A stretch of 64,000 bases of DNA from CAYLXX01 sp964484325. GTDB taxonomy: Bacteria > Patescibacteriota > Microgenomatia > UBA1406 > GWC2-37-13. Where the stretch lies: contig CAZAEE010000002.1 of assembly GCA_964484325.1 (NCBI GenBank), positions 110,236 to 174,235 on the forward strand, written 5' to 3'. The notes beneath the pieces were generated by a model. That model was not told where the DNA came from. It searched no databases and saw nothing but the letters and a program-made list of their open reading frames with translations. Positions 62,659 through 64,000 of this stretch are shown here, in pieces (the first letter of the stretch is position 1; each line of letters starts with the position of its first letter). The translations under genes were made by a program, and so were the position numbers.

Positions 62659-62761
62659 TCGTAACACCTCCTTTCGAAGTTGTTAATTTGATGAAGTATT
62701 TTTAGAACTTTGATGTTTTTAATAACGAAGTTAAAAAATTCTCCTTAATATTTGAATTATA
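62659..62761 (-). promoter_or_regulatory. Promoter and long leader of the RRM gene
   Basis: TATAAT on the minus strand (62761-62756) implies a transcript start near 62749 and a ~90-base leader ending in AAAGGAGGTG. The motif AACTTCG occurs twice in it, 62728-62734 and 62682-62688 approximately. Long SD-containing leaders are exceptional in this window; cold-shock RRM genes in other bacteria have such leaders. Confidence 0.5.
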
Positions 62762-62812
62762 CTATATTCTTACGAAAATATCTTTGATAATATCAAATAT
62801 TACTTTCACAGG

Positions 62813-63577
62813 TTAAAGCTCAAAAATGAGCTCGTCGGTAGCGGCCAAAGCTTGAGGAAAGATCTTTTTAGCCTCGTTTTCCGCCCACAAGCGGTCTTCC
62901 TTTGATGTATAAATGTGAGCTCCGAAGTGGGTAAGAATAAGTTGTTTTACACCTTCCTCTTTGGCCAGCGTTCCAGCCTGTACCGGATCAAAATGCCCCC
63001 AGATATCAGGTTCGGCAGTTTTTTTATTACTGCACTCACAAATCAGAAGATCTGCGCCTTGGGCGAGCTTACGTGAGGCATCGGTGAAACCACAATCGCC
63101 AGTATAGGCGATCTTTTTACCTTCAAGCTCAATCTGAAATCCGTGGTCGACATAGGCATGATGTTGCTCCAAGGAGGCCGCTTCGAACGGGAGCAGTTCC
63201 TTACTACCAGACATTTCGTGCAGGCGTATCTGAGTTTTCAGATTAAAAATATTCTCCGGCTTTGGTTGATAACCGACGGTATATGGCGGATTGACAAGCG
63301 TTTCAAAGTCTTTTTGTCTATTTTTTCCGATATAGATATCAATACCTTGCTTGAAATCAAACTTCATCAATGTGTGAAGACCCGAAACATGATCAATGTG
63401 AAAATGGGAAATAAACATGCTGATAGGTTTATCCTCTGAAATATATTTATCCAGCTTATAAATGCCATTCCCAGCATCAAGAACAACATACTGATCTTTA
63501 GCATCGATAAGAATACAAGGAGTATCTCCCGTCGGACTCGAATACCATCCGTTTGTACCTAGAAAAGTCACTTTCAT
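62813..63577 (-). CDS. MBL-fold hydrolase (RNase Z-like)
   Basis: 254 residues. Metal motifs: SHFHIDHVSGL (about 56-66), the Asp in TGDCGFTDASR, His in LTHFGAHIY and the opening MKVTFLGTNGW typical of RNase Z/phosphodiesterase-like proteins. It lacks the exosite arm of canonical RNase Z, so the substrate could be another phosphodiester or lactone. TATTAT ends 6 bases before the ATG. Confidence 0.85.
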   Translation of the reverse strand: MKVTFLGTNGWYSSPTGDTPCILIDAKDQYVVLDAGNGIYKLDKYISEDKPISMFISHFHIDHVSGLHTLMKFDFKQGIDIYIGKNRQKDFETLVNPPYTVGYQPKPENIFNLKTQIRLHEMSGSKELLPFEAASLEQHHAYVDHGFQIELEGKKIAYTGDCGFTDASRKLAQGADLLICECSNKKTAEPDIWGHFDPVQAGTLAKEEGVKQLILTHFGAHIYTSKEDRLWAENEAKKIFPQALAATDELIFEL

Positions 63578-63622
63578 TCATTAATAATATCAAACAACTC
63601 CTCTTAAGGTATAATGACCTGT

Positions 63623-63943
63623 ATGCGTCCTGAATTCCCATTTAACAAATACAAAGGCTTCTCAGAGTACATGGAGGAATACAACAATAATCCGCCTCCC
63701 TCCCATGATAGAAACATTCCAATCGTAAATATCACTTTATCCTCACGCATGGGACCTCTCGGCGGCACTGAACGTAGTTTAGTTCTGCCAGAAGAGCCAA
63801 ACATGGCACAACTTATTACGGCTTATTCTCTACTAAAGACCCATTTCGTCTTCTCGGCGCGTCGTGAAAATCAATATATTGGATACGCGTTTAACGTGAA
63901 TGCCTCAAGTGTATTCTCCTGGAGAGAATCTTCCCAGAAATAA
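63623..63943 (+). CDS. Unknown protein, 106 residues
   Basis: The ATG at 63614 lies inside the promoter TATAATG, so the ATG at 63623, 7 bases after the box, is the likely start. The protein is soluble and mixed alpha/beta (ERSLVLPEEPNMAQLITAYS) with no known motif. It is convergent with tRNA-Trp, 2 bases away. Confidence 0.55.
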   Translation: MRPEFPFNKYKGFSEYMEEYNNNPPPSHDRNIPIVNITLSSRMGPLGGTERSLVLPEEPNMAQLITAYSLLKTHFVFSARRENQYIGYAFNVNASSVFSWRESSQK

Positions 63944-63945
63944 TG

Positions 63946-64000
63946 TGGCAGGGGCAGAGGGAATCGAACCCCCATCAAAGGTTTTGGAGACCTCTATTCT
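63946..64000 (-). tRNA. tRNA-Trp (CCA), 5' part outside window
   Basis: On the minus strand, anticodon stem and loop GAGGT-CTCCAAA-ACCTT give anticodon CCA. The T arm GGGGG-TTCGATT-CCCTC and acceptor 3' strand TGCCCCT, discriminator G and an encoded CCA end follow. Discriminator G73 is typical of tRNA-Trp. The D arm and 5' acceptor strand lie beyond 64000. Confidence 0.9.

Noticed and set aside
1..64000. TGA recoding to Gly as in Gracilibacteria/SR1
   Set aside because: TGA ends several genes at family-appropriate positions (murI, cohesin gene at 38280, SPS-like gene at 53943) and is not seen inside conserved domains.

Overview
The window reads as a chromosomal contig of an uncultivated small-genome bacterium, most likely Candidate Phyla Radiation (Patescibacteria), probably a Microgenomates-type lineage. 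That placement is inference. It rests on the dense set of GT-C membrane glycosyltransferases, proline/threonine-rich surface proteins with short C-terminal anchors, cohesin/dockerin proteins and many lineage-specific small membrane proteins. TGA is used as a stop (for example at 38280, 53943 and 59982), so the Gracilibacteria/SR1 recoded code does not apply. Most genes appear leaderless: a -10-like hexamer (TATAAT and variants) ends only 5 to 8 bases before the start codon, with no Shine-Dalgarno sequence.

Layout. 0-7.4 kb: envelope glycosyltransferases, an NAD-dependent epimerase, an LPG-synthase-type flippase-like protein, a four-CBS protein and an M29 aminopeptidase. 7.4-15.7 kb: an HD protein, tRNA-Leu, small membrane proteins, a DUF475 protein, a methyltransferase, PAP2, DnaB helicase, a metallo-hydrolase, tRNA-Thr, an AT-rich spacer with two DnaA-box-like sites, NUDIX, an anchored DUF11-like protein and a SpoU methyltransferase. 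15.7-19.3 kb: a compositionally distinct island with a long hairpin-rich leader and three genes with strong Shine-Dalgarno sites encoding membrane, lipoprotein and secreted proteins that resemble Chloroflexota exoproteins; it ends in an intrinsic terminator. 19.4-26.4 kb: a giant GT-C protein, a Tat-exported beta-helix protein and a VirD4/TraG-like ATPase. 26.4-36.9 kb: envelope small proteins, an archaeal-type PPAT fused to a DUF359 dephospho-CoA kinase, GT39, YchF, GT2, DsbB, peptide deformylase, L28 and a site-2 protease.

36.9-48.5 kb: a surface-protein block (FN3-like, three cohesin-like proteins, one with a dockerin, and a Cys-rich repeat protein) followed by a HTH regulator with a consensus promoter and large coiled-coil and zinc-ribbon proteins of unknown role. 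48.5-55.1 kb: GalT-like, Pth, then a sugar operon (six-hairpin glycosidase, HAD sugar phosphatase, sucrose-phosphate-synthase-like GT4, second GT4) that looks like sucrose or related compatible-solute metabolism. 55.1-64 kb: tandem paralogous mini-proteins, GH18, a glutaredoxin with a proline-rich tail, an anchored surface protein, glutamate racemase, HAD, DUF4389, zinc-ribbon and RRM proteins, an MBL hydrolase and the 3' part of tRNA-Trp.

The most noteworthy signals are symmetric promoters serving leaderless divergent gene pairs with 14- and 22-bp intergenic gaps, the PPAT-DUF359 fusion, the SD-bearing foreign-looking island, and the cohesin/dockerin surface set. No CRISPR array, insertion sequence or prophage module was recognised.
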